NCBI RefSeq assembly: GCF_000327065.1
Contig: NC_019936.1
Coordinates: 496,001-560,000 of the forward strand
From: Stutzerimonas stutzeri RCH2
GTDB taxonomy: Bacteria > Pseudomonadota > Gammaproteobacteria > Pseudomonadales > Pseudomonadaceae
Length of the DNA: 64,000 nt
Direction: 5' to 3'
Notes under the pieces: generated by a model
Databases searched by the model: none
Seen by the model: only the letters and a program-made list of their open reading frames with translations
What the model was told of the DNA's origin: nothing
In this document: positions 16,532 to 25,766 of the stretch, in pieces
Numbering within the stretch: position 1 is the first letter of the stretch
How the letters are laid out: the number at the start of each line of letters is the position of its first letter
Translations under genes and position numbers: made by a program

Positions 16532-16762
16532 CTACATGCCGCCCAGTTTTCGAATCAAGTAGCGCATTTTTCGTCCTTCTGCGCGATGCTTGTATGACCC
16601 AGTAAACGCATACGCCGGATCATGCTACATAGGCGCTAGATGTATGCCGGAAATAAGCACGAATTCTTTGGGCGTAACTGGATCGTCTCTTAATTGAGCG
16701 AGCACGCCCTTATAGTCCGTCCTGATTGCGTACCGGCAAGTCCGTACGAGCTTGATGTTTCA
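16532..16762 (-). pseudogene. Probable degraded gene remnant, unidentified
   Basis: The 380-bp gap between 16512 and 16893 has no intact gene. On the minus strand one frame reads 45 codons (NIKLVRTCRYAIRTDYKGVL, then AQLRDDPVTPKEFVLISG), meets a TAG at 16625-16627, and continues 30 codons (HDPAYAFTGSYKHRAEGRKM, then RYLIRKLGGM) to a TAG at 16532-16534. The residue make-up looks protein-like, and a further open stretch in a shifted frame continues toward 16,880 (LDGHPHTRDSEILKHQART). This suggests the 3' end of a decayed transferase-type gene. The family was not recognised and chance cannot be excluded. Confidence 0.35.
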
Positions 16763-16892
16763 AGATTTCGGAATCACGGGTATGTGGATGCCCGTCTAAG
16801 GTTTTGCAATATTTAACTAAGACGGTGTGGGATAAAGGTTTAGTGCGTGGGGCTCTTGTGAGTGGCTCTTTTGGCTCAATAAAAAGGTGCGA

Positions 16893-17597
16893 ATGGTGAT
16901 TGATTTTGTCCGCAGTTACTACTGGAAGCGCTGGCTAAGACGGCGCGATGTAAAGCTAGCAGCCGGCCTTGCCTCTCTAACAGCTTCGGCTCAAGTTGTT
17001 GTTGAGGAGAATGTTCGTCTTGGTGATGTGGCGATAAAAGCGCGCGACTTACGAATAGGTGCTTATACATATATCAGAAGCGGATTGCTCCAATCCGTTT
17101 CAGAGATAGGTAGGTTTTGTTCGATTGGTCAGGAAGTTCAAATTGGGTTATCCTCAGACGCTCATCCGCTGTATTGGCTAACCACTCATCCGGTTCATGA
17201 TATTGCTGCAGGCCTTAAGTATGACACCCAGAAGGCTCATGCTCGAATAGGCCATGACGTATGGATAGGAGCAGGCGTAAAGATTCTTAGCGGTGTAACG
17301 GTCGGGGATGGCGCTGTTATTGCTACAGGGGCAGTTGTTACTAGGCACGTAGCACCGTACGAAATTGTTGGTGGTAATCCAGCCAAACACATTAAGTGGC
17401 GGTTTGAAGATTCAATCCTGCGCGATGAAATTCATAAAAGTGCATGGTGGAACTTGCAATTCGAGCAGTTGAAAGCTATGCCATTTGATAATCCTCCTGA
17501 GTGTTTAAGATATATTTCCGCGCTGGGCGGGAAAGCTGGTGGTGGCGCTAGTTATAGCAGTTATCGCATAAGGAAGAGCGGGTGTGCTGCGCTCTAG
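16893..17597 (+). CDS. Hexapeptide-repeat O-acetyltransferase (CatB/Vat-like)
   Basis: This 234-residue protein has left-handed beta-helix repeats ([17 protein letters not shown] near 72-88, [20 protein letters not shown] near 121-140) and the C-terminal cap [14 protein letters not shown], typical of xenobiotic/sugar acetyltransferases that use acetyl-CoA. The catalytic His is likely in [14 protein letters not shown]. It may O-acetylate core or O-chain sugars; substrate unknown. ATG 16893 follows AAGG; a GTG two codons earlier is possible. It is the most A/T-rich gene in the window, stands alone between gaps, and was probably acquired horizontally. Confidence 0.78.
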   Translation: MVIDFVRSYYWKRWLRRRDVKLAAGLASLTASAQVVVEENVRLGDVAIKARDLRIGAYTYIRSGLLQSVSEIGRFCSIGQEVQIGLSSDAHPLYWLTTHPVHDIAAGLKYDTQKAHARIGHDVWIGAGVKILSGVTVGDGAVIATGAVVTRHVAPYEIVGGNPAKHIKWRFEDSILRDEIHKSAWWNLQFEQLKAMPFDNPPECLRYISALGGKAGGGASYSSYRIRKSGCAAL

Positions 17598-17668
17598 GGT
17601 GCACTGTTTATTATATTTGATCTGCGATCGCAGGAAGTGGCAAGTAGACAGCTAAAATGTCTGAGCTG

Positions 17669-18301
17669 TTATTCAGGTCTTGGTTTGATTAATGGTTTCT
17701 TGGCATGGTTGCAGTAGAGTTGTTCTAGTTTTTGGATGGGGAAGTTGGTGATTTTGCGTCGACGGAGATAGTTTTCTAAATGGCGAAAATTGCGGCGAAC
17801 ATGCCAGCGAGTCAAAGGTAGAGTTTTCTGGCGCAAGTCAAGGAAGTCGATCAGGCCAAAATGATTTTCATCTATTTTTATTATATTGCCAAGATGCAAA
17901 GAGCGAAAATACAACCGTTTGGAATGGAGCTCTGCGATGAATCTGGATAGCTTCGGTAGTAGCTGCTCGAGCAGCCGGGGGTCGTCTCGCAGTATCTGCT
18001 CCAGCGACTGCCCGGCCAAGGGTAGATAGAGACAGGCGCTCAGACCCTTTGATCGGTCGAGCCAGAATTTATCGGTGACTTGCGGTGCGGCGATGTCGTG
18101 ACGGTGCAGTAGCTCGGCATTGCGGGCGAAGCGTTGTGCAGGCGGTATCAGGCGGGCAAGAGGCGCCGCCTTGCGGGTATGGAATATCTTGAGGAAGCGG
18201 CCGTCGCTCAGGCGCACCACCTTCGGGCCGCGAGCATCGCGCTCCAGTACCTGTCCGCCTGCTATCCAGCGCTGTAACTCTTCTGCTGATACACTCCGCA
18301 T
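17669..18301 (-). CDS. LPS kinase-like protein upstream of msbA
   Basis: This 210-residue protein, divergent from msbA by 34 bp, corresponds by position to PA4998. It has DGRFLKIFHTRK near residues 32-43 (ATP lysine), YFRSLHLGNIIKI near 135-147 and FGLIDFLDLRQK. The usual catalytic Asp of the HxDLHxGN loop is replaced, reading RSLHLGN, so activity is uncertain. The start at 18301 follows AGGA and begins MRSVSAEELQRWIAGG; longer frames to 18364 would run into msbA. A role in core modification or in controlling export is inferred only from family and position. Confidence 0.72.
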   Translation of the reverse strand: MRSVSAEELQRWIAGGQVLERDARGPKVVRLSDGRFLKIFHTRKAAPLARLIPPAQRFARNAELLHRHDIAAPQVTDKFWLDRSKGLSACLYLPLAGQSLEQILRDDPRLLEQLLPKLSRFIAELHSKRLYFRSLHLGNIIKIDENHFGLIDFLDLRQKTLPLTRWHVRRNFRHLENYLRRRKITNFPIQKLEQLYCNHAKKPLIKPRPE

Positions 18302-18335
18302 CTCTTTTTCCTGGCTGTTCCATGAGGCTCGCTGC

Positions 18336-20153
18336 ATGGCCAATTCTACCCAGCAATCCAGCATGAAGGTGTATTTGCGGTTGCTGCGCTACGTGGTTCC
18401 CTATTGGGGGCTATTCACCATCAGTCTTGTGGGTTTTCTGATTTTTGCTTCTACCCAGCCGATGCTGGGTTACATGCTCAAGTTTTTCGTCGACGGGTTG
18501 AACAACCCCGAGTCCAGCTTCTTTGGCCAGGTCCCCTACTTGCAGGAGCACAGCTGGCTCGCCGAGCTCAAGCTATTGCAGGCCGTCCCGCTGCTGATCG
18601 TCTTCATCGCGCTCATGCAGGGCATCGGTTCGTTCCTCGGCAATTTTTTTCTTGCAAAGGTCTCGCTAGGGCTGGTGCATGACCTGCGGCTGGCACTGTT
18701 CAACAACATGTTGACCCTCCCCAACCGCTACTTCGACAGCCACAACTCCGGCCATCTGATCTCGCGGATCACGTACAACGTGACCATGGTCACTGGAGCG
18801 GCGACCGATGCGATCAAGGTCGTGGTACGCGAGGGTATGACGGTGATTTTCCTGTTCGCCACGCTGCTGTGGATGAACTGGAAGCTCACTCTGGTGATGC
18901 TGGCAATACTGCCAGTGATCGGCTTTATGGTGTCGAGCGCCAGCAAGAAATTCCGCAAGCAGAGCAAGAAGATCCAGCTTGCAATGGGTGATGTGACGCA
19001 TGTGGCGTCGGAAACCATTCAGGGCTACCGCGTGGTGCGTAGCTTCGGGGGCGAACCCTACGAGCGGAATCGCTTCCTGACAGCAAGTTCGGAGAACACC
19101 GCCAAGCAGCTGCGGATGGTCAAAACCAACGCTGTTTACACGCCGAGCTTGCAGCTGGTTATTTACAGCGCGATGGCGGTGCTGATGTTTCTGGTGTTGC
19201 TGCTGCGTGGTGATGCGTCTGCTGGCGATCTGGTCGCCTACATCACGCTGGCCGGATTGCTGCCAAAACCGATCCGTCAGCTCTCGGAAGTCAGCTCCAC
19301 TATTCAGAAGGGTGTGGCCGGGGCTGAGAGTATCTTCGAACAGCTCGACGAGGAGCCGGAAATCGATCAGGGTACGCTTGAGCGCGAAGCCGTCAGCGGC
19401 CATCTTGAGGTACGTAACCTCGACTTCGTCTATCCGGGTACCGACAAGCAGGTGCTGCGCGACATCAGTTTCACCATCGAACCGGGGCAGATGGTGGCGC
19501 TGGTCGGGCGTTCCGGCAGCGGCAAGTCGACACTGGCGAATCTGATCCCCCGGTTCTATCACCATGAGGCCGGCCAGATACTGCTCGACGGTGCAGATGT
19601 CGAGTCCTACACGTTGCGCAATCTGCGTCGGCACATTGCGCTGGTGACTCAGCAGGTGACGCTGTTCAACGATACGGTGGCCAACAATATCGCTTACGGC
19701 GATCTGGCCGGCGCGCCGCTGGACGACATCCGCCGTGCGGCCCGTGATGCATACGCCGACGAGTTCATCGAGCAGATGCCGGAGGGTTATCAGACCCTGG
19801 TCGGCGAAAACGGCGTGCTGCTGTCAGGCGGTCAGCGCCAGCGTCTGGCCATCGCCCGTGCCTTGTTGAAAAACTCGCCTGTGCTGATTCTGGACGAAGC
19901 CACTTCGGCGCTGGATACCGAGTCCGAGCGGCACATCCAAGGGGCGCTGGATCACGTCATGCAGGGCCGTACCACGCTGGTCATCGCGCACCGCCTGAGC
20001 ACCATCGAGAAGGCTGACCAGATTCTGGTGATGGAGCAGGGGCGCATCGTCGAGCGCGGTACCCACGCCGAGTTGTTGGCCGTGAACGGCGCCTACGCCA
20101 GGCTCCACGCGACGCAGTTCAAGGACGAAGTGCCCGAAGAGCAGGAATCCTGA
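18336..20153 (+). CDS. msbA: Lipid A-core flippase, ABC exporter
   Basis: This 605-residue half-transporter flips lipid A-core across the inner membrane. An N-terminal six-helix domain (about 25-330) precedes an ATPase with Walker A GRSGSGKST near 389-397, signature LSGGQRQRLAIARAL near 495-509 and Walker B VLILDEATSALD near 516-527. The ATG at 18336 gives MANSTQQSSMKVYLRLLRYV, matching MsbA N-termini; the longer open frame overlaps the divergent gene and is rejected. The stop overlaps the next ATG (TGATG). Confidence 0.95.
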   Translation: MANSTQQSSMKVYLRLLRYVVPYWGLFTISLVGFLIFASTQPMLGYMLKFFVDGLNNPESSFFGQVPYLQEHSWLAELKLLQAVPLLIVFIALMQGIGSFLGNFFLAKVSLGLVHDLRLALFNNMLTLPNRYFDSHNSGHLISRITYNVTMVTGAATDAIKVVVREGMTVIFLFATLLWMNWKLTLVMLAILPVIGFMVSSASKKFRKQSKKIQLAMGDVTHVASETIQGYRVVRSFGGEPYERNRFLTASSENTAKQLRMVKTNAVYTPSLQLVIYSAMAVLMFLVLLLRGDASAGDLVAYITLAGLLPKPIRQLSEVSSTIQKGVAGAESIFEQLDEEPEIDQGTLEREAVSGHLEVRNLDFVYPGTDKQVLRDISFTIEPGQMVALVGRSGSGKSTLANLIPRFYHHEAGQILLDGADVESYTLRNLRRHIALVTQQVTLFNDTVANNIAYGDLAGAPLDDIRRAARDAYADEFIEQMPEGYQTLVGENGVLLSGGQRQRLAIARALLKNSPVLILDEATSALDTESERHIQGALDHVMQGRTTLVIAHRLSTIEKADQILVMEQGRIVERGTHAELLAVNGAYARLHATQFKDEVPEEQES

Positions 20154-21049
20154 TGTTGCAGTTCCTGCAGAGCTGGCGCGAGCGTGGCTGGCGCGTTATC
20201 GACGCATCGACGTATGCCGAGGTCTGGCAGCGCTACGGTGGCAGCGTTGCGACTCACCCTGACGTCATTGAACGCCTGGCCCGACTCGCCGATATACCGG
20301 TGCGCTATCTGGCTTGGGAGCAGCAGGGCGAGTTGATCGCAGCGGTTCCCTGCTGGGGCCGGCATCTGGCGCTTTCCAAGGATGTGCTGAAAAAGACCGG
20401 CAAACGCGGCCTGTTCGATATGGGCAACGCGGAGATCATTCTGCCGGTTGCCGAGCGGGCCGATGTGCCGGTACGCCAGCGTATGCGCTACGTGTCCGAG
20501 CTGAATGCTGCTGCGATCAGCACGTTGCGCGAGCAGCCTGAGGGTCTGGCGCTGGCGCGCGAGCCGGAGGCGTATTCGAAGAAATTCCGCTACAACCAGC
20601 GTCGTGAGCAGCGTTTGCTGGAAGAGGCCGGCGGTGTACTGCGCCCGCTGCTCGATTTCGCGCCGACCGAGCAAGCGGCAATGTACGCCGATCTGTTCCA
20701 GCGCCGATGGGGTTTTGAGGCGCCCGGTAAGGCGCATCTTCATGAAGTGTTCGAACTTTTGCGCGAATTCATGACCGGCTCGGTGGTCCTGCTCGACGAG
20801 CAGCCCATTGCCGTCCAGGTGCTTTACCGGGTCGAGGCACCGAAGTGGGTGTCCATCGAGTACATCAATGGCGGTGTCGATCCGCAGCAGCGGGATTTCA
20901 GCCCCGGCAGCGTCCTCAGCTTCGTCAACACCCAGACGGCCTGGGCCGAGGCACGGGCGCTGGGCAAACCGCTGCGTTATTCCTTCGGCCGTGCGGACCG
21001 CGAATATAAGGACCGCTGGTGCAACCGAGTTCCGGTCTATCAGGTGTGA
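20153..21049 (+). CDS. Mig-14-like protein (GNAT fold)
   Basis: This 298-residue protein matches the Mig-14 family, known from Salmonella and P. aeruginosa for antimicrobial-peptide resistance and survival in the host. Visible blocks are the N-terminal SWRERGWRVIDASTYAEVWQ, the central FDMGNAEIILPVAER and KKFRYNQRREQRLLEEAGG, and the C-terminal SIEYINGGVDPQQRDFSPGS and SFGRADREYKDRWCNRVP. The C-terminal half has the acetyltransferase-like (Acetyltransf_6) look. Biochemistry is unknown. It overlaps msbA by one base and lies 3 bp before dnpA. In P. aeruginosa the pair lies on the other side of waaL. Confidence 0.85.
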   Translation: MLQFLQSWRERGWRVIDASTYAEVWQRYGGSVATHPDVIERLARLADIPVRYLAWEQQGELIAAVPCWGRHLALSKDVLKKTGKRGLFDMGNAEIILPVAERADVPVRQRMRYVSELNAAAISTLREQPEGLALAREPEAYSKKFRYNQRREQRLLEEAGGVLRPLLDFAPTEQAAMYADLFQRRWGFEAPGKAHLHEVFELLREFMTGSVVLLDEQPIAVQVLYRVEAPKWVSIEYINGGVDPQQRDFSPGSVLSFVNTQTAWAEARALGKPLRYSFGRADREYKDRWCNRVPVYQV

Positions 21050-21052
21050 TCC

Positions 21053-22447
21053 ATGAGTGCACGCAAGCAGCAATTGCTTAAACGCCACCGCAAGCACAAG
21101 CGCATTGCGTTGCTCATCGCGCTGGTTGTGCTGCTGCTGATTGGCACGCTGGTCGCCTGGTGGCCGGTGCCGCTGCTGGTGGTTCTGGGCTGGATCGCCC
21201 ATGAGGCATGGTTTGCCGATCATCTGTTCTACCGGCCGCAGGACGACTACCGCTACGCCTTTCCTGAAGATGCCAAGCGCTATCCGGTGCGCATCGAGGA
21301 TGGCCGTCTGGTGCTGGCGGACGACTTCGAGGCTGCAGATACGCTGATTCTCGAGGTCAATCTGAAGGGCAGCTGGCTAGGGCGCTGGCGCGACCCACAG
21401 GTATGGATCGGTGAGGACCGTCAGGATTTCGAGCGCGGTGTCGCGGGTCGGCGTTACCTCAACCTTTCCGGTCAGCACGAGCTGCTCGTCCAGGGTAGGC
21501 TGAGCGTTCGCGGGCGTTTCTGCCAGCTCTCGAATGATGCGACCCTCTATGCGATGCGCAATCCGGACTACGCCGAGCGCCGCATTCTTATCATCGCCCC
21601 CCACGCCGACGATGCCGAGCTGGCCGCTTTTGGCCTGTACAGCCGAGCGCGCGACGTCGCCATCGTTACCCTGACTCAGGGGGAGATCGAGGCGAAGAAC
21701 TACCAACGCCTGGATTTGGACCAGGCCGCTGCGGCGCGCTTGAAGGGTCGTCTGCGCAGCTGGGACAGCCTTGCGATCCCGCTCTGGGGCGGCGTGCCGC
21801 AATCGCAATGCGTGCAGCTCGGCTATTACTGCCTGCAGTTGCCGGCCATGGCTGAGGAGCCGGAACGCGCCTTCGGTTCGCGGGAATCGGACGAGCAGGA
21901 CATCCGCAGCGTACGCCAGCACAATCCTCTGGCTCTACCGGCGGATGGGGACGGCGTGCCGAGCTGGGACAACCTGCAGGCTGACCTGCGCGCGCTGCTG
22001 ACGCACTTTCGCCCCGAGGTGGTGGTGACGCCGCATCCTGAACTCGATCCGCACTCCGATCACGTCGCAGCCACGCGAGCCCTCTGTCAGGCGATGGAAG
22101 AGGGTGATTGGTTACCAGAAACGCTACTGCTCTATGCCAACCATCTACATGATAACGACCGCTGGCCGATGGGCCCGGCTGACGGCGGCGTGGCCTTGCC
22201 TCCCGCCATCGAGCCGCTGCCGGTCGATCATGTATGGAGCCCGACGCTGGATGCGGACACGCGGCTGAACAAGGCCATGGCACTGGCCATGCAGCATGAC
22301 CTGCAAGGACCTTTGCCGTTTAAGAGGCGCCTGCGTCGACTGATCCAGGCGGCACTAGCCGGTCGCCGCTGGCCGGCGAGTGGCGACGACGAGTTCTTCC
22401 GCAAGGCCGTGCGCCGCCACGAGCTGTTCTGGGTGCGCAAGTTGTAG
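21053..22447 (+). CDS. dnpA: PIG-L family de-N-acetylase (DnpA-type)
   Basis: This 464-residue protein has a basic N-terminus and two hydrophobic segments (about residues 18-50), an unannotated central region, and a PIG-L/LmbE zinc deacetylase domain from about 180, with [13 protein letters not shown] and the later [12 protein letters not shown]. DnpA of P. aeruginosa (PA5002) lies in the LPS core locus and is linked to fluoroquinolone tolerance; it is presumed to de-N-acetylate a surface sugar. Membrane anchoring and pairing with the Mig-14 gene support an envelope role. The ATG at 21053 follows the mig-14 stop closely. Confidence 0.85.
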   Translation: MSARKQQLLKRHRKHKRIALLIALVVLLLIGTLVAWWPVPLLVVLGWIAHEAWFADHLFYRPQDDYRYAFPEDAKRYPVRIEDGRLVLADDFEAADTLILEVNLKGSWLGRWRDPQVWIGEDRQDFERGVAGRRYLNLSGQHELLVQGRLSVRGRFCQLSNDATLYAMRNPDYAERRILIIAPHADDAELAAFGLYSRARDVAIVTLTQGEIEAKNYQRLDLDQAAAARLKGRLRSWDSLAIPLWGGVPQSQCVQLGYYCLQLPAMAEEPERAFGSRESDEQDIRSVRQHNPLALPADGDGVPSWDNLQADLRALLTHFRPEVVVTPHPELDPHSDHVAATRALCQAMEEGDWLPETLLLYANHLHDNDRWPMGPADGGVALPPAIEPLPVDHVWSPTLDADTRLNKAMALAMQHDLQGPLPFKRRLRRLIQAALAGRRWPASGDDEFFRKAVRRHELFWVRKL

Positions 22448-22527
22448 CAGTCTTGCCGCGCTGGTCAGGCCGGGGTTGTCCACAGTGTTATTATCCCGCC
22501 GTTTTTCTCTTCCTCGCTGGAGCCCCC

Positions 22528-23949
22528 ATGAAGCTGTCCATGCCCCGTTTTGACCAAGCCGCCGTTCTGGTGGTCGGTGACGTCATGCTCGATCGTTACT
22601 GGCATGGCGGCACGTCGCGGATCTCGCCTGAGGCGCCGGTGCCGGTGGTCAAGGTCGAGCAGATCGAGGATCGTCCCGGCGGCGCGGCCAACGTGGCGCT
22701 GAACATCGCGGCACTGGGTGCGCCGGCGGCACTGGTGGGGGTGACCGGTGAAGACGAGGCGCGCCAGAGCCTGGCCGACAGCCTAGCCGCGGCGGGTGTG
22801 AACGCGCATTTCCAGTGCATTGATGACCAGCCCACCATCGTCAAGCTGCGGGTGATGAGTCGTCATCAGCAATTGCTGCGCATGGATTTCGAGGAGCCGT
22901 TCAACACCGATCCGGCCGCGCTGCTGGCGGAGGTGGAAGGGCAGCTGACCGGCGTCAAGGTGCTGGTGCTGTCGGACTACGGCAAGGGCGCTTTGAAGAA
23001 CCATCAGGCGCTTATCCAGGCCGCACGGCGCCGTGGCATTCCGGTCCTCGCCGACCCCAAGGGTAAGGACTTTGAAATCTACCGCGGCGCCACCTTGATC
23101 ACGCCGAACCTAGGCGAGTTCGAGGCGATCGTCGGGCATTGTGCCGATGAGGCCGAACTTGTCGCCAAGGGCGCCGAGCTGATGAGTCGGCTCGATCTGG
23201 ATGCGCTGCTGGTCACCCGCGGCGAGCACGGCATGACCCTTCTGCGCCCTGATCACGCGCCGCTGCACCTGCCGGCCCGTGCCCGCGAGGTGTTCGATGT
23301 CACCGGTGCCGGCGACACCGTCATCTCGACCTTGGCCGCTGCGATCGCTGCAGGCGAGGAGCTGCCGCAGGCCGTGGCACTGGCCAACCTGGCCGCCGGT
23401 ATCGTGGTCGGCAAGCTGGGCACCGCCTGCATCAGCGCACCCGAGTTGCGCCGCGCGGTACAGCGCGAAGAGGGCTCCGAGCGCGGTGTAATGACCGTCG
23501 AACAACTGCTCACTGCGGTCGAGGATGCCCGTGCCGAGGGCGAGAAGATCGTCTTCACCAATGGCTGTTTCGACATCCTGCACGCCGGCCATGTGACCTA
23601 TCTGGAACAGGCCCGCGCCCAAGGCGACCGGCTGGTGGTGGCGGTGAACGATGATAGTTCGGTGAGCCGCCTCAAAGGCCCGGGTCGGCCGATCAACTCG
23701 GTGGATCGCCGCATGGCGGTGCTGGCCGGTCTGGAAGCGGTGGACTGGGTGGTGTGCTTCTCCGAGGACACGCCGGAAAACCTGCTGGCCCAGGTGCGCC
23801 CCGATGTGCTGGTCAAGGGCGGTGATTATGGCGTCGATCAGGTGGTCGGTGCCGAGTTGGTCAAGGCCTACGGCGGCGTGGTGAAGGTGCTGGGGCTGGT
23901 GGAAAACAGCTCCACTACCGCCATCGTCGAGAAGATCCGCAGCCGCTGA
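22528..23949 (+). CDS. hldE: Bifunctional heptose-7-phosphate kinase / heptose-1-phosphate adenylyltransferase
   Basis: This 473-residue fusion makes ADP-D-glycero-beta-D-manno-heptose for WaaC and WaaF. Residues 1-315 form the ribokinase-like HldE kinase ([42 protein letters not shown]). Residues from about 338 form the nucleotidyltransferase with [20 protein letters not shown] (HxGH) and later [14 protein letters not shown]. Start ATG 22528 yields [20 protein letters not shown]; an earlier in-frame codon at 22453 is not conserved. It is the last gene of the LPS run and is convergent with the next gene. Confidence 0.95.
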   Translation: MKLSMPRFDQAAVLVVGDVMLDRYWHGGTSRISPEAPVPVVKVEQIEDRPGGAANVALNIAALGAPAALVGVTGEDEARQSLADSLAAAGVNAHFQCIDDQPTIVKLRVMSRHQQLLRMDFEEPFNTDPAALLAEVEGQLTGVKVLVLSDYGKGALKNHQALIQAARRRGIPVLADPKGKDFEIYRGATLITPNLGEFEAIVGHCADEAELVAKGAELMSRLDLDALLVTRGEHGMTLLRPDHAPLHLPARAREVFDVTGAGDTVISTLAAAIAAGEELPQAVALANLAAGIVVGKLGTACISAPELRRAVQREEGSERGVMTVEQLLTAVEDARAEGEKIVFTNGCFDILHAGHVTYLEQARAQGDRLVVAVNDDSSVSRLKGPGRPINSVDRRMAVLAGLEAVDWVVCFSEDTPENLLAQVRPDVLVKGGDYGVDQVVGAELVKAYGGVVKVLGLVENSSTTAIVEKIRSR

Positions 23950-23983
23950 GCCATAGCGACCAGGTGCCGCGCGGTCGGGCTTC

Positions 23984-24871
23984 TCAGCGCGCCGCGGCGG
24001 CCGGCCTGGCTGCCCACCAGTCCTTCCAGCGTACCCGCTCGTCGCGCACCACCCAGCCCTCCTGTGGTGCAAAGCTCTCCGACAGCCACAAGCCTCGTGT
24101 ATTGACGGGGCTGAACTGGCCATCACGTAACTGCAGCAGTTGCTCCTGCGGCTGTCCCTGGTGCAGCGGGATCAGGTAGAGGTCGGGCCTGCTTCGCTGC
24201 AGACGCGCCACCAGCTTGTCGGCCTCCAGGCGTTCGTCGACGTGGAACAGACTGAGCTGGCGAACCTCTTTCGGCAGTTCCATACGCATGTCGTAGACCA
24301 GCTGCAGCGATGCCGTCGGCAGGTGCACGTAGGCGCGCGGGCGTTCCATCAGCACCATGTTGCCGCACTGCACCGGCCGCGTGGCGCCGGATTGCGAGGC
24401 GAGCTTGAAATGCACTGCCTCGCGGTAGTGCAGGCTGGTCTGATAGGGCGTGGGCAACCAGGTGTCGCCGAAACGCCCGGCCAGCCAGCCTTCGGGGGTC
24501 TCCAGCAGGCATTCTTCGGCGATTTCCTGGATGGCGGTGAGCAGTGGCAGGTTCAGCTCATGTGCCGGGATATAGCCGGAAATCAGCTTGAGCACCACGT
24601 CGCCGCGGTCCAGGCGCTGCTGACGGACCAGCACCCAATATTCCCGGCCCTGCCAGCAGAGGGTCAGGCGGACCGAAACGCCCAGATTGGCCAGCTCGAT
24701 GGCGAAGCGGGCCGGATCAGCCACCTCAACCGGGCGCCGGCGCGCGATGACTTCGGCGAAATTCAGCGGCCGACCCAGGCTCTGGTAGCTCAGGCTGTCA
24801 TGGCCAGCCTCGACGTAGAGGGGCAGGGTCTTGAATGCGGCAGGGCTCTTGCGTACCAGAACACTAGGCAT
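23984..24871 (-). CDS. Conserved Pseudomonas protein with Nudix-like region
   Basis: This 295-residue protein matches a family conserved in Pseudomonas and often labelled 'metal ABC transporter ATPase', a label the sequence does not support: there is no Walker A, signature or Walker B. Residues 108-135 (LPLLTAIQEIAEECLLETPE) look like a partial Nudix box (QEIAEEC against REUxEE). C-terminal SESFAPQEGWVVRDERVRWK is strongly family-like. Function is unknown; nucleotide-derivative hydrolysis is only a hint. ATG 24871 follows an AGGAG at 24880-24884. It is convergent with hldE and codirectional with the oxidoreductase pair upstream. Confidence 0.75.
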   Translation of the reverse strand: MPSVLVRKSPAAFKTLPLYVEAGHDSLSYQSLGRPLNFAEVIARRRPVEVADPARFAIELANLGVSVRLTLCWQGREYWVLVRQQRLDRGDVVLKLISGYIPAHELNLPLLTAIQEIAEECLLETPEGWLAGRFGDTWLPTPYQTSLHYREAVHFKLASQSGATRPVQCGNMVLMERPRAYVHLPTASLQLVYDMRMELPKEVRQLSLFHVDERLEADKLVARLQRSRPDLYLIPLHQGQPQEQLLQLRDGQFSPVNTRGLWLSESFAPQEGWVVRDERVRWKDWWAARPAAAAR

Positions 24872-24956
24872 CCGGGCTCTCCTTACGGCGAACGGGGCCG
24901 CGGCGCGGCACCGGTGGCTGCTGCCGCGCAGCGATTGGAACGCTGCGCCTCCGTGA

Positions 24957-25766
24957 TCAATTGCCCGTCAGGACGGCGGCAGCAGTGGCTACGTTAGACG
25001 TCAAATGCTGCGGATTGATAGTGCCGATGATCGCGCCGCTGACACCTGGGTGACCGAACAGCAGCTCGAAACTGCGACGGACCGGGTCGTCGCCTGGCTT
25101 GAGGCAGGCATGTCCGCTGGCCAAGGCCTTCTTGATCAGGATGCCCTTGCCGTGGGCTGCAGCGTAGTCGAGGACCGGCCGTTCGGCCTGCTCGTTGAGG
25201 TTGTAGGTCACCATCGCGCAGTCGCCCTGCTGCAGTGCCAGCAGCCCGCCATCGACCGTCTTGCCGGACAGGCCGTAGCCGAGGATCTTGCCCTCGCGCT
25301 TGAGTTCGGCCAGGGTCTGGTAGACCTCGGCGTGCTGCAGGATGTCCAGATCGTTGCCATCGGAATGCACCAGCACCAGCTCGATGCGATCGGTGCGCAG
25401 ACGCTTGAGGCTGCGTTCGACCGAAAAGCGCGTGTGCGCGGCGGAAAAGTCGAAGCGCGACTGGCCGTTCTCGAACTCCTCTCCGACCTTGCTGACGATC
25501 ACCCACTCCTCGCGCTGGCCGGTCAGCAGCGGACCGAGCCGCTCTTCGCTGACGCCGTAGGCTGGGGCGGTATCGATCAGGTTGATGCCCAGCTCGCGGG
25601 CCAGAGCCAGAAGCTGGCGAGCCTGGGCGTCGTCGGGAATGGCGAAGCCGCTGGGGTATTTCACGCCTTGGTCGCGGCCCAGCTTCACCGTGCCCAGACC
25701 CAGCGGCGAAATGCGCAGGCCGGTGCTGCCCAGCGGGCGGTGCAGTTCGTGCAGCGTCGTGCTCAT
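24957..25766 (-). CDS. Aldo/keto reductase
   Basis: This 269-residue NAD(P)H-dependent oxidoreductase has a TIM barrel of the AKR family. It has ISPLGLGTVKLGRDQG at 19-34, the catalytic-Asp strand INLIDTAPAYGVSEERLG (D and Y of the AKR tetrad), the Lys strand EEWVIVSKVGEEF, the His strand ELVLVHSDGNDL and C-terminal SGAIIGTINPQHL for cofactor binding. All four tetrad residues are present. Its ATG overlaps the stop of the FAD oxidoreductase gene by 4 bp, so the two form an operon (PA4992-PA4991 in P. aeruginosa). Substrate unknown. Confidence 0.88.
   Translation of the reverse strand: MSTTLHELHRPLGSTGLRISPLGLGTVKLGRDQGVKYPSGFAIPDDAQARQLLALARELGINLIDTAPAYGVSEERLGPLLTGQREEWVIVSKVGEEFENGQSRFDFSAAHTRFSVERSLKRLRTDRIELVLVHSDGNDLDILQHAEVYQTLAELKREGKILGYGLSGKTVDGGLLALQQGDCAMVTYNLNEQAERPVLDYAAAHGKGILIKKALASGHACLKPGDDPVRRSFELLFGHPGVSGAIIGTINPQHLTSNVATAAAVLTGN

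Noticed and set aside
18120..18335. N-terminal extension of msbA
   Set aside because: The extension overlaps the divergent kinase-like gene, is not MsbA-like, and the ATG at 18336 gives the conserved N-terminus.
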